From positions 1-64,000 of the forward strand of contig CAITIS010000098.1 in assembly GCA_903892515.1 (NCBI GenBank): a DNA stretch of 64,000 bases. The letters run 5' to 3'. A program made the translations under genes and the position numbers. This stretch comes from an uncultured Planctomycetota bacterium. Lineage in GTDB: Bacteria > Planctomycetota > Phycisphaerae > SM23-33. Positions 1 to 8,058 of the stretch are shown here, piece by piece; position 1 is the stretch's first letter; every line of letters starts with the position of its first letter. The notes below the pieces were generated by a model. That model made no database searches. It was not told the origin of the DNA and saw only the letters and a list, made by a program, of their open reading frames with translations.

Positions 1-1
1 C

Positions 2-133
2 GGCAACAAGACCGACCGCGGCCGCCGGAGTTGGGAAATCCTCGCCAGCCTGGGCGAAACCTGCCGCCAATCCGGCCGCGACTTCGTCAGCTTCCTCGCC
101 AACCACGCCGCCTTGGCGAAGATAGGTCGCTAA
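2..133 (+). CDS. C-terminal end of a protein, possibly a transposase (partial)
   Basis: The left edge cuts a plus-strand reading frame that ends at a TAA at 131-133. The 43 visible residues begin GNKTDRGRRSWEIL, continue with CRQSGRDFVSFL and end in AKIGR. The spacing and wording (an N-T-D-R-G start, a W-x-x-L-A-S-L helix, then C-R-x-x-G and F-x-x-F-L) resemble the last residues of IS66-like transposases, which end in a short basic helix. This is a similarity judged by eye; no catalytic residue is in view. It could equally be another helical protein. No terminal inverted repeat can be assigned because the element, if it is one, lies mostly outside the window. Confidence 0.35.
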   Translation, partial: GNKTDRGRRSWEILASLGETCRQSGRDFVSFLANHAALAKIGR

Positions 134-256
134 ACACGTACATACACGCAAACTTAAACCGCTCTAGAATTGATCTGCAAGCTGGGCAGCGAATCCTTTC
201 CGGGGCCCATCTTCAGCCGTCTTGTGGCGAGACCAGCCCCGACGGGGCGATACGCT

Positions 257-348
257 TGTAGCCGGGGGCGTGAGCCCAATGGCACTAAACGGGCGCGAGA
301 ATCAGCTTGCGCACATTTAGTGCCATTGGGCTCACGCCCCCGGCTACA
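257..348. repeat. Perfect 33-bp inverted repeat (intergenic palindrome)
   Basis: Arms at 257-289 and 316-348 are exact reverse complements, separated by a 26-nt spacer. The arm begins TGTAGCCGGGGGCG and ends in CACTAAA. It lies between the possible transposase tail and the 3' end of the convergent beta-helix gene, so it could act as a bidirectional terminator, but there is no T-run next to either arm. The stretch 134-412 holds no gene; next to the palindrome a short sequence starting CAGATTCTGA is directly repeated at about 370 and 400. Confidence 0.85.
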
Positions 349-412
349 GTAGTACCGACCCTTCGGCTCTCAGATTCTGATCGCTGCTACTGGGCTACAG
401 ATTCTGACCGCT

Positions 413-1846
413 CTACTGGCGATCCGCGAACGCAGCCAGATCCTTCACGCCCAAGTGCAGCGCGCCGTCCAGTGGCATGTCGCCTGGCCTGACCGCCAGC
501 GGCGCACCGGGCGCGGCGAACTTCACCAGCTCGGGCTGTCCGCTCACATCATCTTTGCCCATCGCCCGGCCAGAGACGGTGTTGCCGGCGCAGTACACTT
601 CCGCGCAATCCTGCGCGACCAGGGCCATGGCTTTGTTCTTGCCGGTGGGTTCGATCTTGTTGTCGATGATGCGGATGTCGCGCACCGCTGGCCGGATGAG
701 GATCTCAGCTGAGCCTTCCTTGGTGCAATTCCCGCTCAGCGTGTTGCCCTGGAACTGAATGCGGTCGCCGCTGCGCTGCTCCCAGACGTTAAAGCCGATG
801 CCCGCCCAGCCGTTGTTGCGGATGACGTTGCCCTCGATCCAGTGGTCGCTGTCGCGCTCGTTGACCTGGATGCCCAGCAGGCCGTTATTCTCGATGGTGT
901 TGCCGCGGACCAGCGAGAACTTGGTGTTCATGCAGAAGAACAGCCCGGTGGCCTGGTTGTCGTGCAGGTGGTTGCCGTCAAAGACGTACCGCACCGTGCC
1001 GGTGCCCGGGTGCAGGCCGATGCCGGTGCCGTGGTGAACGTCGCAGGCGCGGATGAACACGTCCACGCACTTTTGAATGCTGATGCTGTCGCCCTTCCAG
1101 TTGCTGACCTCGACGCCCTTGGCCAGGATTCGCTGGGCGTCGAACAGGAAGATGCCGCCGCCCACGCAGCCATTGATGGTGCGGGTTTCCTCGCTGCCGT
1201 CAAGCTGCACGGATTCGATGCCGGCATCGGTCACGCCAAAGCCTTCCACCAGCGGGAATATGCTCGTGACGCTGGCTTGGCCATCTTGGTTGTAGTCATG
1301 CCGGGCCGGGCGGCTGAGGATAAAGCGGTCGCCTTGGCGGGCGATGATCGTGCCGACGGTGTCGTAATGGCCGCCGCCGTTCTTGTCGGTCAGGAGCACG
1401 CCCATGCCGACGCGCAGCACGTCGGGCGTCTGGACGGCGAAGTCGGCCTGGGCAAAGCCAATGCCGCCGCGCAGCAGGCAGGTGATGCTCGGGGCCTTGC
1501 GAAGAATCGTGCCCTTTTCGCCGCGCACATGCACGCCGGTCCGGAGGTGCAGGGCGTCGTGCATCAGGTACAGGCCCGCCGGAACTTCGACCACGCCGCC
1601 GCCGGAAGCAGCCAACTCGTCAATGGCCTGCTGAATCGGCGCGTCGGTCAGGCCGGCGTTCTGGCGGACAGTGATGGTTTTCACATTCTTGGACTGGGTT
1701 GTCGGTGACCTTGGCTTCATGCTTTCCTCGGTGCCCGCGGCCGATGCTGCCAGCGGAGAAAGTTGGACCGCCAAGGCTGCCGCCGCGGCAGCCGATGCGG
1801 TGATGAATTCGCGTCGCGTCAGGTCGGATTCGCTCTGCTCGGACAT
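413..1846 (-). CDS. Tat-exported right-handed beta-helix protein
   Basis: The 477-residue product starts MSEQSESDL and carries a twin-arginine signal (T-R-R-E-F-I followed by an alanine-rich hydrophobic stretch), so it is probably exported folded. From about residue 60 it has the pectate-lyase-like layout: an early element like those of glycosyl hydrolase 28/tail-spike beta-helices (QQAIDELAASGGGVVEVPAG), then many short N-x-I-x-x-N and G-N-x-I rungs between about 240 and 440. Such folds are polysaccharide lyases, hydrolases or epimerases, but no specific active site is recognised. The start at 1846 is chosen because AAGGAG lies seven bases upstream; a GTG two codons earlier is possible. Confidence 0.8.
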   Translation of the reverse strand: MSEQSESDLTRREFITASAAAAAALAVQLSPLAASAAGTEESMKPRSPTTQSKNVKTITVRQNAGLTDAPIQQAIDELAASGGGVVEVPAGLYLMHDALHLRTGVHVRGEKGTILRKAPSITCLLRGGIGFAQADFAVQTPDVLRVGMGVLLTDKNGGGHYDTVGTIIARQGDRFILSRPARHDYNQDGQASVTSIFPLVEGFGVTDAGIESVQLDGSEETRTINGCVGGGIFLFDAQRILAKGVEVSNWKGDSISIQKCVDVFIRACDVHHGTGIGLHPGTGTVRYVFDGNHLHDNQATGLFFCMNTKFSLVRGNTIENNGLLGIQVNERDSDHWIEGNVIRNNGWAGIGFNVWEQRSGDRIQFQGNTLSGNCTKEGSAEILIRPAVRDIRIIDNKIEPTGKNKAMALVAQDCAEVYCAGNTVSGRAMGKDDVSGQPELVKFAAPGAPLAVRPGDMPLDGALHLGVKDLAAFADRQ

Positions 1847-1945
1847 TCGCACACTCCTTGCACGCGGGTTTTACAATGTACCGGCCGCGGCAGCATAACA
1901 CAATTCGCTGACGAGCAGGCCGCGTCCGCCATCCCCGGCCGCTGC

Positions 1946-2353
1946 TCACCCATCTTGGCGCGAGTTCTGCAACCAGTCGTTCCCGGCCGCCAGGTCAGAG
2001 AAGACCCTGATTTCAAAAGGTATGGGAGGCTTCAGCGCGCGGACCAGCATCTGGCCGAGCGTGGCAAAGCCAAAGCCAAGGTCATCAGAGACGATGATCG
2101 CCGTCTTGCCGCCTGACCGCGGCCCCAGGTGATCGCGATAGATCTGCAGGGCGGCAGCAATCGCATCGAGCATTGAGGTTGCGGGCACCATGTCCCATGC
2201 CGCCTTCCGTACGTCCCACAGCACGTCCCGGGTCGGGCCGGTTTCCTCGTAGAAGGTGTGCAGCGTTTCGCGGAAATCCTTGGGCGAGATGCCGCCGTAC
2301 ACTTCATGCACGGTCAGTTGGGCCGGCAGGTAAACGCGAGATTCGATTGGCAT
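1946..2353 (-). CDS. SpoIIAA-like (STAS/SEC14-type) protein
   Basis: This 135-residue soluble protein starts at an ATG preceded by AAAGGAG. It follows the pattern of the SpoIIAA-like family: an N-terminal beta hairpin (LTVHEVYGGISPKDF), a helix, a strand with the LWDVRKA motif, a long helix, then TAIIVSDDLGFGFA and a C-terminal strand-helix (IRVFSDLAAGNDWL). Family members are STAS-like folds; their ligands are mostly unknown. It is the last of three same-strand genes after a SpoIIE-type phosphatase and a DUF4239 membrane protein, which suggests a partner-switching type signalling set. The link is by context only, and the conserved phosphorylatable Ser of true SpoIIAA cannot be assigned by eye. 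Confidence 0.55.
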   Translation of the reverse strand: MPIESRVYLPAQLTVHEVYGGISPKDFRETLHTFYEETGPTRDVLWDVRKAAWDMVPATSMLDAIAAALQIYRDHLGPRSGGKTAIIVSDDLGFGFATLGQMLVRALKPPIPFEIRVFSDLAAGNDWLQNSRQDG

Positions 2354-2403
2354 GCCTCGCTCCTTTCGTTCTGTCCGCGCCAGCGAACTGCAAACGCCAC
2401 GGG

Positions 2404-3165
2404 TCACTGTCCCAAAAGAGAAAACGCCTTCAGCAACGGCGCACAGGATGCCTTCATGAGTCCCGCATCGGGATGCGACATTTCCATCAGCAGGAAGATC
2501 GCCCCAGAGGCCGAAAACGCGCACAGCAGCAGCACGCCTACCACGGTGGCGTTGCGCGGAGCAAGCAGGCTGAAGCAGGCAAAGAGCATCGTCAGCCAGG
2601 ACACCAGCACCACGAGAAACGGGGTGGGCAATGTTATCTGGACCTGCTCGATAAGCTGCCATCGCCCTTGGACCATGTCGCTGCTGAGCTGGATGGCCTG
2701 ATCGCGAAACCACTTCTGAGTATCATCTTTTGGCGAGAGCTTTTGAATCCCGGTCCGCAACGCTTCCATCCCGTGCTGGGCGTCGATGGGGTCTGTTCCC
2801 GCCACCGCGGCTTTGTCCTCGGGCCACCAGCGCACGATGGCGGCGGCCACGGTACGCCGCAGCGTCTGACGCAGATCGCTGGCCTCGGGGCCGTACTGCG
2901 CCAGGGTTCGATCCAGGGCAATGACCTTCGCCCCGTTCTGCATCAGCCCGGTGTTGACCGCGTCGAAAGAGCTCTTGGCCGAGCTGACCAGCAGCCCCAG
3001 CACCAGGGCGGTCATCGTGGCGATGAAGCCGGTGCCTACCTTGACGACGTCCTTGGAGTCGTCGCGCAGATGGTGCTCGGGCAGTCTATTGCGCAGTGTC
3101 GAGCCAGCCACGATTCCTGCGACAATGCAGCCAAATGCAAGAAGGGCGACGGTGATCGAACCCAT
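2404..3165 (-). CDS. DUF4239-type membrane protein
   Basis: The 253-residue product has two N-terminal membrane segments (residues about 3-22 and 43-62), a long extramembrane helical region with the family-like pattern DRTLAQYGPEASDLR and WWPEDK, and two C-terminal membrane segments (about 183-205 and 208-228). That layout and the wording match the DUF4239 (bestrophin-like) family, whose function is not established. The start has GAAAGGC upstream. It lies between a PAS-SpoIIE phosphatase and a SpoIIAA-like gene on the same strand with gaps of 79 and 50 bases, so the three are likely co-transcribed. Confidence 0.75.
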   Translation of the reverse strand: MGSITVALLAFGCIVAGIVAGSTLRNRLPEHHLRDDSKDVVKVGTGFIATMTALVLGLLVSSAKSSFDAVNTGLMQNGAKVIALDRTLAQYGPEASDLRQTLRRTVAAAIVRWWPEDKAAVAGTDPIDAQHGMEALRTGIQKLSPKDDTQKWFRDQAIQLSSDMVQGRWQLIEQVQITLPTPFLVVLVSWLTMLFACFSLLAPRNATVVGVLLLCAFSASGAIFLLMEMSHPDAGLMKASCAPLLKAFSLLGQ

Positions 3166-3244
3166 GTGCTGCCTTTCTTCGAGCCAGCTTGCACCGGAGA
3201 ATTCCAGCTTCGCTGAGCTCGTAAACTATCAGTTCCGCACAGGC

Positions 3245-4357
3245 TTAATGCCGCGCGATTTCCAGGAACGTCAGGTCGTCGTCGAAGCGGATGCGATCCG
3301 ATGCCTTGAGAACGGCCAGCTCAATGTCCTTCAAGGACTGATTGCACTTAGGATACCCCAGCGACCTGATGCACTGCAGCAGTCCCGCGCTGTCGAGCAT
3401 GCTGCCGTCTTTTTGCGTCACCTCGGTGGCACCGTCGGTAAAGAGCAGCAGGCGGTCGCCCGGACCAAAGTCGATGTACGTGTCGGAGTACTCGGCCTCC
3501 TCGAACAGGCCCAGCGGCATGCCCGAACATTCCACGGGACCTGGCTCGCCGCCCGCTGGAAACACCAGCGGCGAGGGGTTGCCCGCGCCGGCCACGCACA
3601 GCTTTCCCAGGCCCAGGTCCACCATGCCGCAGATGGCCGCGGCAAAGGGAGAGTCTTCCTTCATCAGGCCGCACAGGCTCTTGGACATGGCGCCGGCAAA
3701 GCGTGCCGGGCTAGCGAGCAGTTCCTTGTGGGTGTCCCAGAGCGAGCGCAGAAACATCGTGTACAGTGCCGCCGCCACGCCGTGACCCGAGACGTCGGCC
3801 AGCAAGAAGCCGTAGCGGTCGTCCGAGAGCTTCGTCACGGCATGGAAATCGCCGCCGACGATGTCCCGCGGGATGTAGTGGGTGCTGAAGCTGATCCGGC
3901 CATCCGGCGGCAGTTCGCGGAACATCGTGAGGGCCTGGATCTTCCTGGCCCGTTCATCGTCGTGGATATCCTGCGTCAGATCGTGAAACGTCTCCACGCC
4001 GCCGACGATCTGGCCGGTGGCATCGCGCACCGGGCCGACCGTCACGCGCATGGGCACCCGCTGGCCATTCTTGCCCTTGGCGAACACGATGATCGAGGCC
4101 GTGCTCTGGTGGCCGCTGACGATGGCCCGATGCAGCGGGCAATACTCTTTTCCGCAGAGCTGATGTCCGTCCTTGTCGATGTGGCAGAGCAGGTCGTCGT
4201 GGCAATGCTTGCCGACCACGTCGGCCCCTTGCCAGCCGGTGATCCGCTCAGCCGAGCGGCTCCAGTACACGATCTGGCGATCCAAGTCCGTCACGTACAC
4301 GCCGTCGCTGATCGAGTCCAACACGAGCAGCGGGTCGAAGCTCTTTGTGCGGTTCAT
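3245..4357 (-). CDS. PAS domain / SpoIIE-type PP2C protein phosphatase
   Basis: The 370-residue protein has an N-terminal PAS domain (residues about 8-125, with SDGVYVTDLDRQIVYW, the usual SAERITGW helix and a PAC-like end) and a C-terminal SpoIIE/RsbU-type PP2C phosphatase domain (about 150-368). The metal-binding motifs are visible: GGDFHAV, LLADVSGHGVAAAL, LLLFTDGATE and DDDLTFL. Inside the PAS domain a Cys/His-rich patch (C-H-D-D-L-L-C-H then C-G-K-E-Y-C-P-L-H) could bind metal or a redox cofactor. Such enzymes dephosphorylate anti-sigma-factor antagonists of the SpoIIAA type. AAGGA precedes the ATG. Cytoplasmic, no membrane segment. Confidence 0.9.
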   Translation of the reverse strand: MNRTKSFDPLLVLDSISDGVYVTDLDRQIVYWSRSAERITGWQGADVVGKHCHDDLLCHIDKDGHQLCGKEYCPLHRAIVSGHQSTASIIVFAKGKNGQRVPMRVTVGPVRDATGQIVGGVETFHDLTQDIHDDERARKIQALTMFRELPPDGRISFSTHYIPRDIVGGDFHAVTKLSDDRYGFLLADVSGHGVAAALYTMFLRSLWDTHKELLASPARFAGAMSKSLCGLMKEDSPFAAAICGMVDLGLGKLCVAGAGNPSPLVFPAGGEPGPVECSGMPLGLFEEAEYSDTYIDFGPGDRLLLFTDGATEVTQKDGSMLDSAGLLQCIRSLGYPKCNQSLKDIELAVLKASDRIRFDDDLTFLEIARH

Positions 4358-4500
4358 GCCATAGTTCCTTGTTGCCGGGGAGCCTTCAAGCCGTGCCGAT
4401 GTTCGTAGCCGGCTCCGTTGCCCATTCTAGAAGGCTATTCTCTCGCGTCGCGTCAGTCGATGCGGTCGTCGTTTAGCTCAGCCCCGGGCATCGCGCTCGA

Positions 4501-5535
4501 TTACATCAGGAAAAGCGTCCAGACCAGCATGCACGCAAAGCCGGCGGGATACGCCAGGCGGGCGGCGCGATCGAAGCGCTGGGCGATCTGCTTATGCCCG
4601 CGCTTGACGAGCATCGAGTTCACGACCACCTGGATCACCGCCAGGAACACCAGGAACATTGCAGCCAGCGTGAACGCGTCCATCCGCGTGAGGTAGGCGA
4701 TTTTGGGCAACGTCTCGCCGATGCTGAAACGGTAGGCCACGATCGTCAGCACCGACGTGATGGCGACCGAGACGTTCACGCTGACCTCATCGGGATCGAT
4801 CCAGAAGCTCACCCACGACATGGCCACGATCATGCACAGCGGCAGGATCACCTTGATGATGTAGTAGGCCGATTCCCGCGTCATTTCCAGCGAAAACAGC
4901 AGGCTCGACATGCCCTCACGTCCGGGGATCAGCACGATTGGGGAGGCCTGGACATCCCACTTCACCACGGCCCAGTCGGCCACCGAGAAGCTCGGGCTAA
5001 TGCCGGACATCCGCCCGGAGGCTTCGCTGAGCGGCGCGATTTCCACCTCGCTGGGCGTGTACCCGCCGGGGACGACCTGAATCGTCAGAACCTGGTGGTC
5101 AAAAGGAAACTTATGCAAACGCAGCGGCTGGGAGAAGTTGCCCCAATACCGCTGGCGATAGATCACTTCACCGTTTCCCATGACCTCGACGGCCTCGGGA
5201 AAGGTGGCGAAGAGTTTCTGCTGGTTGAGCAGCTGCAACCGAGGATGCCACACGTCAATCAGGGGCCGCTTGATCACGCCGCCGTCGTGGGCCAGGCGCG
5301 GGTCCATCCACTGGGCCTCGATGTACACATTGGCGGCGAAGGATTGCTGGGCGCTATCGATGGCGTCCACGTCCAGCACGAACAGGCCCACGCGCACAAT
5401 CGTGGGCGCATCGCCCGTTGCGGGCCGGCTGGTGGACTGGCCCAGCCCCAGCGAACAGAGCGTCAGAATAGCAGCCATGGCGAGGGCCGCATTGGGCCAC
5501 AGGCGTCTGCCGCGGCGACATCGGATGGTCATCAT
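4501..5535 (-). CDS. Prokaryotic pentameric ligand-gated ion channel (Cys-loop receptor family)
   Basis: The 344-residue product has a signal-like hydrophobic stretch (residues about 14-32), an extracellular ligand-binding beta-sandwich (about 45-215) and four membrane helices: M1 (YYIIKVILPLCMIVAMSW), M2 (SVNVSVAITSVLTIVAYRF), M3 (DAFTLAAMFLVFLAVIQVVV) and M4 at the very C-terminus. The loop that carries the Cys pair in animal receptors reads LHKFPFDHQVLTIQV, the prokaryotic form without cysteines. The pore-lining M2 is rich in small and hydroxyl residues. There is almost no M3-M4 cytoplasmic loop, as in GLIC and ELIC. Start chosen at the ATG-ATG pair with GAGGAG 14 bases upstream; an ATG ten codons earlier is possible. 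The ligand is unknown. Confidence 0.85.
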   Translation of the reverse strand: MMTIRCRRGRRLWPNAALAMAAILTLCSLGLGQSTSRPATGDAPTIVRVGLFVLDVDAIDSAQQSFAANVYIEAQWMDPRLAHDGGVIKRPLIDVWHPRLQLLNQQKLFATFPEAVEVMGNGEVIYRQRYWGNFSQPLRLHKFPFDHQVLTIQVVPGGYTPSEVEIAPLSEASGRMSGISPSFSVADWAVVKWDVQASPIVLIPGREGMSSLLFSLEMTRESAYYIIKVILPLCMIVAMSWVSFWIDPDEVSVNVSVAITSVLTIVAYRFSIGETLPKIAYLTRMDAFTLAAMFLVFLAVIQVVVNSMLVKRGHKQIAQRFDRAARLAYPAGFACMLVWTLFLM

Positions 5536-5605
5536 TGGCTTCAAACGCGCTCCTCGTTCTTCCATAAAGATCGCCGATAGGCGCCAAATCCACCACGCCG
5601 CGATG

Positions 5606-7009
5606 TCAGGTCTTGCTGATGTCAGGTTCGCCGGAACCAGGCAGCCAGCCTGGCCTCGGAATAACGTGAATCTCGGTTTGCATGATTTGCTCCACCGGTT
5701 TGCCCTGCTGCCGCAGCTGGGACATGGCCTCAAAGTACGGCGCGGCGTGCTGGAGGAAGCGCTTGTAGGCAGGGCAGAGGTAGTTCAGGCCGCTTTGGCC
5801 GTTGGAGGCTGTCAGAAATCGCCGCTTGGGGCACTCGCCCCAGCAGGCCCCCAAGACTCGGCACTCCCGGCAGCAGGCCGGCAGACCCTCAGCCTTGGCG
5901 AGGCCGAACTTGCACTGAACCGCCGACTGGACCATGTCCTGCAGGTCGTCGGTGAGAATGTTCCCCAGCCGGTACTCGGGATAGACGTAATGGTCGCAGG
6001 CGTAGACATCGCCGTTGTGCTCGATGATGGGGGACAGGCCACACGTTGGCATGAATTGGCACACGCGGCTGGGTACGCCCAGGTATCCCGCGAAGGCCCA
6101 CTCGAAGTTCATGACGAAAACGCTCCCGACATCGTTCCGTACCCATTGATCGAAGATGCGGCAAAGGAACTCGCCGTAGGCCTCGGGCTGGACGCTCCAG
6201 GGCGTCATCTGCGGTGTCAAGACGGACTCACCGGCGCGAACGCCCACGGCCAGTTGCAGTCCCAGGTTCTTGGCGGCATCGTCGGGCATACGCTCGACAA
6301 TGGGCATGAACTGCATGAAAGTCACGCCGCTGGCCTTGAGGAACTCATATACCCCCAGCGGATCGGCCGTGCTGATGGGGGTAACACTGGACAGGACGTT
6401 GAACTCGACGTGGTGCCTCAGCAGCACATCCACGCCGCGTTTGACGGCCGAAAATGAGCCCTTGCCGGTAGCGTCGGGTCGGTTGGCATTGTGAATTTCC
6501 TCCGGGCCGTCCAGGCTGATGCCCACCAGCCAGTTGCCCGCCGAAAGCATCCTTCCCCAGTTATCGTCCAGCAGCGTGCCGTTGGTCTGGAGGGTATTGC
6601 TGATGCGTTTGCCGTTGGCGTAGCGACGCTGCAACTGCACCGCCTTGGCAAAAAACTCGATCCCCATCAGCGTCGGCTCGCCGCCTTGCCAGTGGAACGT
6701 GACTTCCTTCGACGGCTCGGAGGCGATGTACTTGCGGACGAACGCCTCCAGCACCTCATCGGACATGCGATAGTTCTCGCCGTCGGCGAACAGGGCGTTC
6801 TTTTCGAGATAGAAGCAGTACTTGCAGCGCAGGTTGCAGGCCGGCCCGATGGGCTTGGCCATAAGCGAGAACCGAACCGGGTTTCGCTTGGGCGCAGCGG
6901 CGATCGGTCCTGGCACAGCCACCGGCCGACCCGCCGGCGTTGCCTGGCCCTGCGCCTTGGCCCGCGCCTGCTTACGCAACTTCTTCTTGTTGGTCGTGTG
7001 GGCCTTCAT
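5606..7009 (-). CDS. Anaerobic sulfatase-maturating enzyme (radical SAM/SPASM)
   Basis: The 467-residue protein has a basic N-terminal tail of about 45 residues, then a radical SAM core beginning with C-N-L-R-C-K-Y-C-F-Y-L, which holds the CxxxCxxC cluster of the SAM-cleaving [4Fe-4S] centre, and the HWQGGEPTLMG motif typical of anSME. A SPASM domain follows with many cysteines (CQFMPTC, C-D-H-Y-V-Y-P-E, CCRECRVLGACWGEC, YLCPAYK) for two auxiliary clusters. The enzyme oxidises the active-site Cys or Ser of sulfatases to formylglycine. A sulfatase with a Cys-type motif lies 2.6 kb upstream on the same strand (9584-11431). Its ATG overlaps the stop of the LRR gene by four bases (ATGA), indicating translational coupling. 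Confidence 0.93.
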   Translation of the reverse strand: MKAHTTNKKKLRKQARAKAQGQATPAGRPVAVPGPIAAAPKRNPVRFSLMAKPIGPACNLRCKYCFYLEKNALFADGENYRMSDEVLEAFVRKYIASEPSKEVTFHWQGGEPTLMGIEFFAKAVQLQRRYANGKRISNTLQTNGTLLDDNWGRMLSAGNWLVGISLDGPEEIHNANRPDATGKGSFSAVKRGVDVLLRHHVEFNVLSSVTPISTADPLGVYEFLKASGVTFMQFMPIVERMPDDAAKNLGLQLAVGVRAGESVLTPQMTPWSVQPEAYGEFLCRIFDQWVRNDVGSVFVMNFEWAFAGYLGVPSRVCQFMPTCGLSPIIEHNGDVYACDHYVYPEYRLGNILTDDLQDMVQSAVQCKFGLAKAEGLPACCRECRVLGACWGECPKRRFLTASNGQSGLNYLCPAYKRFLQHAAPYFEAMSQLRQQGKPVEQIMQTEIHVIPRPGWLPGSGEPDISKT

Positions 7010-7881
7010 GGCACATTTGTAGCATGCCGCTGGGCGTCTATTTGCCAAAATCTGTCCGGCGGCATGCGACCATCGAGCGTCGTGCCGATCTCGCGGAGCG
7101 AAGCCATGCTTCGCGCGACCTCCAGGCCGCGGGTGATCTTCTCGGGCGTGAAGATCAGGCGGGTCAATTGCATTCCCTGTAGCGGGGTCAGATCCGTCAC
7201 GTCCGACTGGCCGATGTGCAGCCGTTCCAGCTTGCCCCCGGCCAGTGGGGCCAGGTCATCTACCGGCGTGCGTTCGATCGTCAGGCTCACCAGCGGGCAA
7301 TTCCGCACCGGCGAGAGGTCCTTTACGCGCGTGCCGTTGAGCCACAGCGACTCTAGCGGCATGCCCGCCAGCGGCGAAAGATCTTCCACGTTGGTCTGGT
7401 ACAGGTTCAGCACCTGCAGCGGCAAGCCCTTGAGCCCAGCGAGATCCCGCACGGGCGCGTCGTTGAGGTACAGTTCAGTCAGCGGCATGCCCGCTAGCGG
7501 CGAAAGGTCCGTAACCTTGGTTCCCTCCAGGCCCAGCTTGCGTAGCGGCATTCCCTTCAAGGGCGACAGGTCCGACACCGGGTTGCCGCTGATGTCCAGG
7601 GCTTGCAGAGACAGGCCTTGTAGCGGCGAGAGATCAGTCAGGCCCGTCTTGGAGAGATCGGCGATGGTGATCTTGCCGTCCTGCTGCACGAATTGGCCGC
7701 CTCCGGTGTAGCTGGGGTTCTTCGCTCTGAGCGCCTGTTGCAGGTTCGCAGCGATGTCCCCGCCGGCCGGTGTCCTACGGGCGTTGGCCCCAGACGCGCG
7801 CACGTGCCAGAAGATGGCCGCGGCGACAATGATGGCCAAGGCCCACACCGCCATGATGACCCGATGTTGCCGTTTCGTCAT
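7006..7881 (-). CDS. Membrane-anchored leucine-rich-repeat protein
   Basis: The 291-residue product has one N-terminal membrane helix (VIMAVWALAIIVAAAIFW, residues about 8-25) and then about nine leucine-rich repeats of 21-23 residues with the consensus VxDLSPLxGMPLxxLxLxxT (residues about 75-270). The LSPL and GMPL words recur at DNA level, so parts of the gene are near-exact repeats. This is the internalin/planctomycete-type LRR with an Asp-Leu-Ser turn and is probably a protein-protein interaction domain on the outer face of the membrane. It is translationally coupled (ATGA) to the downstream sulfatase maturase, an unusual pairing with no known mechanistic reason. Confidence 0.85.
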   Translation of the reverse strand: MTKRQHRVIMAVWALAIIVAAAIFWHVRASGANARRTPAGGDIAANLQQALRAKNPSYTGGGQFVQQDGKITIADLSKTGLTDLSPLQGLSLQALDISGNPVSDLSPLKGMPLRKLGLEGTKVTDLSPLAGMPLTELYLNDAPVRDLAGLKGLPLQVLNLYQTNVEDLSPLAGMPLESLWLNGTRVKDLSPVRNCPLVSLTIERTPVDDLAPLAGGKLERLHIGQSDVTDLTPLQGMQLTRLIFTPEKITRGLEVARSMASLREIGTTLDGRMPPDRFWQIDAQRHATNVP

Positions 7882-7928
7882 TGCCTCAGTGCCTCCTGGT
7901 ACTCTGTCCGGCCTAGCCTGTCGGGCGC

Positions 7929-7985
7929 CACACCTGCGGCGTTGGCAGGTGTGCAAAGGGCACGGCTGCAAACGCCGCAGCCGTG
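7929..7985. repeat. Composite double hairpin with an alternative pairing
   Basis: Two 9-bp perfect hairpins lie in tandem: CACACCTGC pairs with GCAGGTGTG (7929-7953) and CACGGCTGC pairs with GCAGCCGTG (7961-7985). In addition GCGGCGTT at 7936-7943 is the exact complement of AACGCCGC at 7971-7978, so the two loops could pair with each other instead. The element sits in the leader of the LRR gene, between it and the HAD phosphatase gene. It looks like one more member of the composite palindrome family seen at 39164, 41218 and 43210. Confidence 0.75.
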
Positions 7986-8058
7986 GCACCCACAATATTG
8001 CCCGGACAGCGTACCGGGCCCGCGATTGGGCATGATCATCTCGGTCTGGCCATGCCAA

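Noticed and set aside
842-1708. Plus-strand frame of 288 codons opposite the Tat beta-helix gene
   Set aside because: The minus-strand frame has a Tat signal, ribosome site and beta-helix motifs; the plus-strand translation is low-complexity Ala/Val/Asp/His.
7180-7620. Short tandem DNA repeats
   Set aside because: They are explained by the leucine-rich repeats of the encoded protein.
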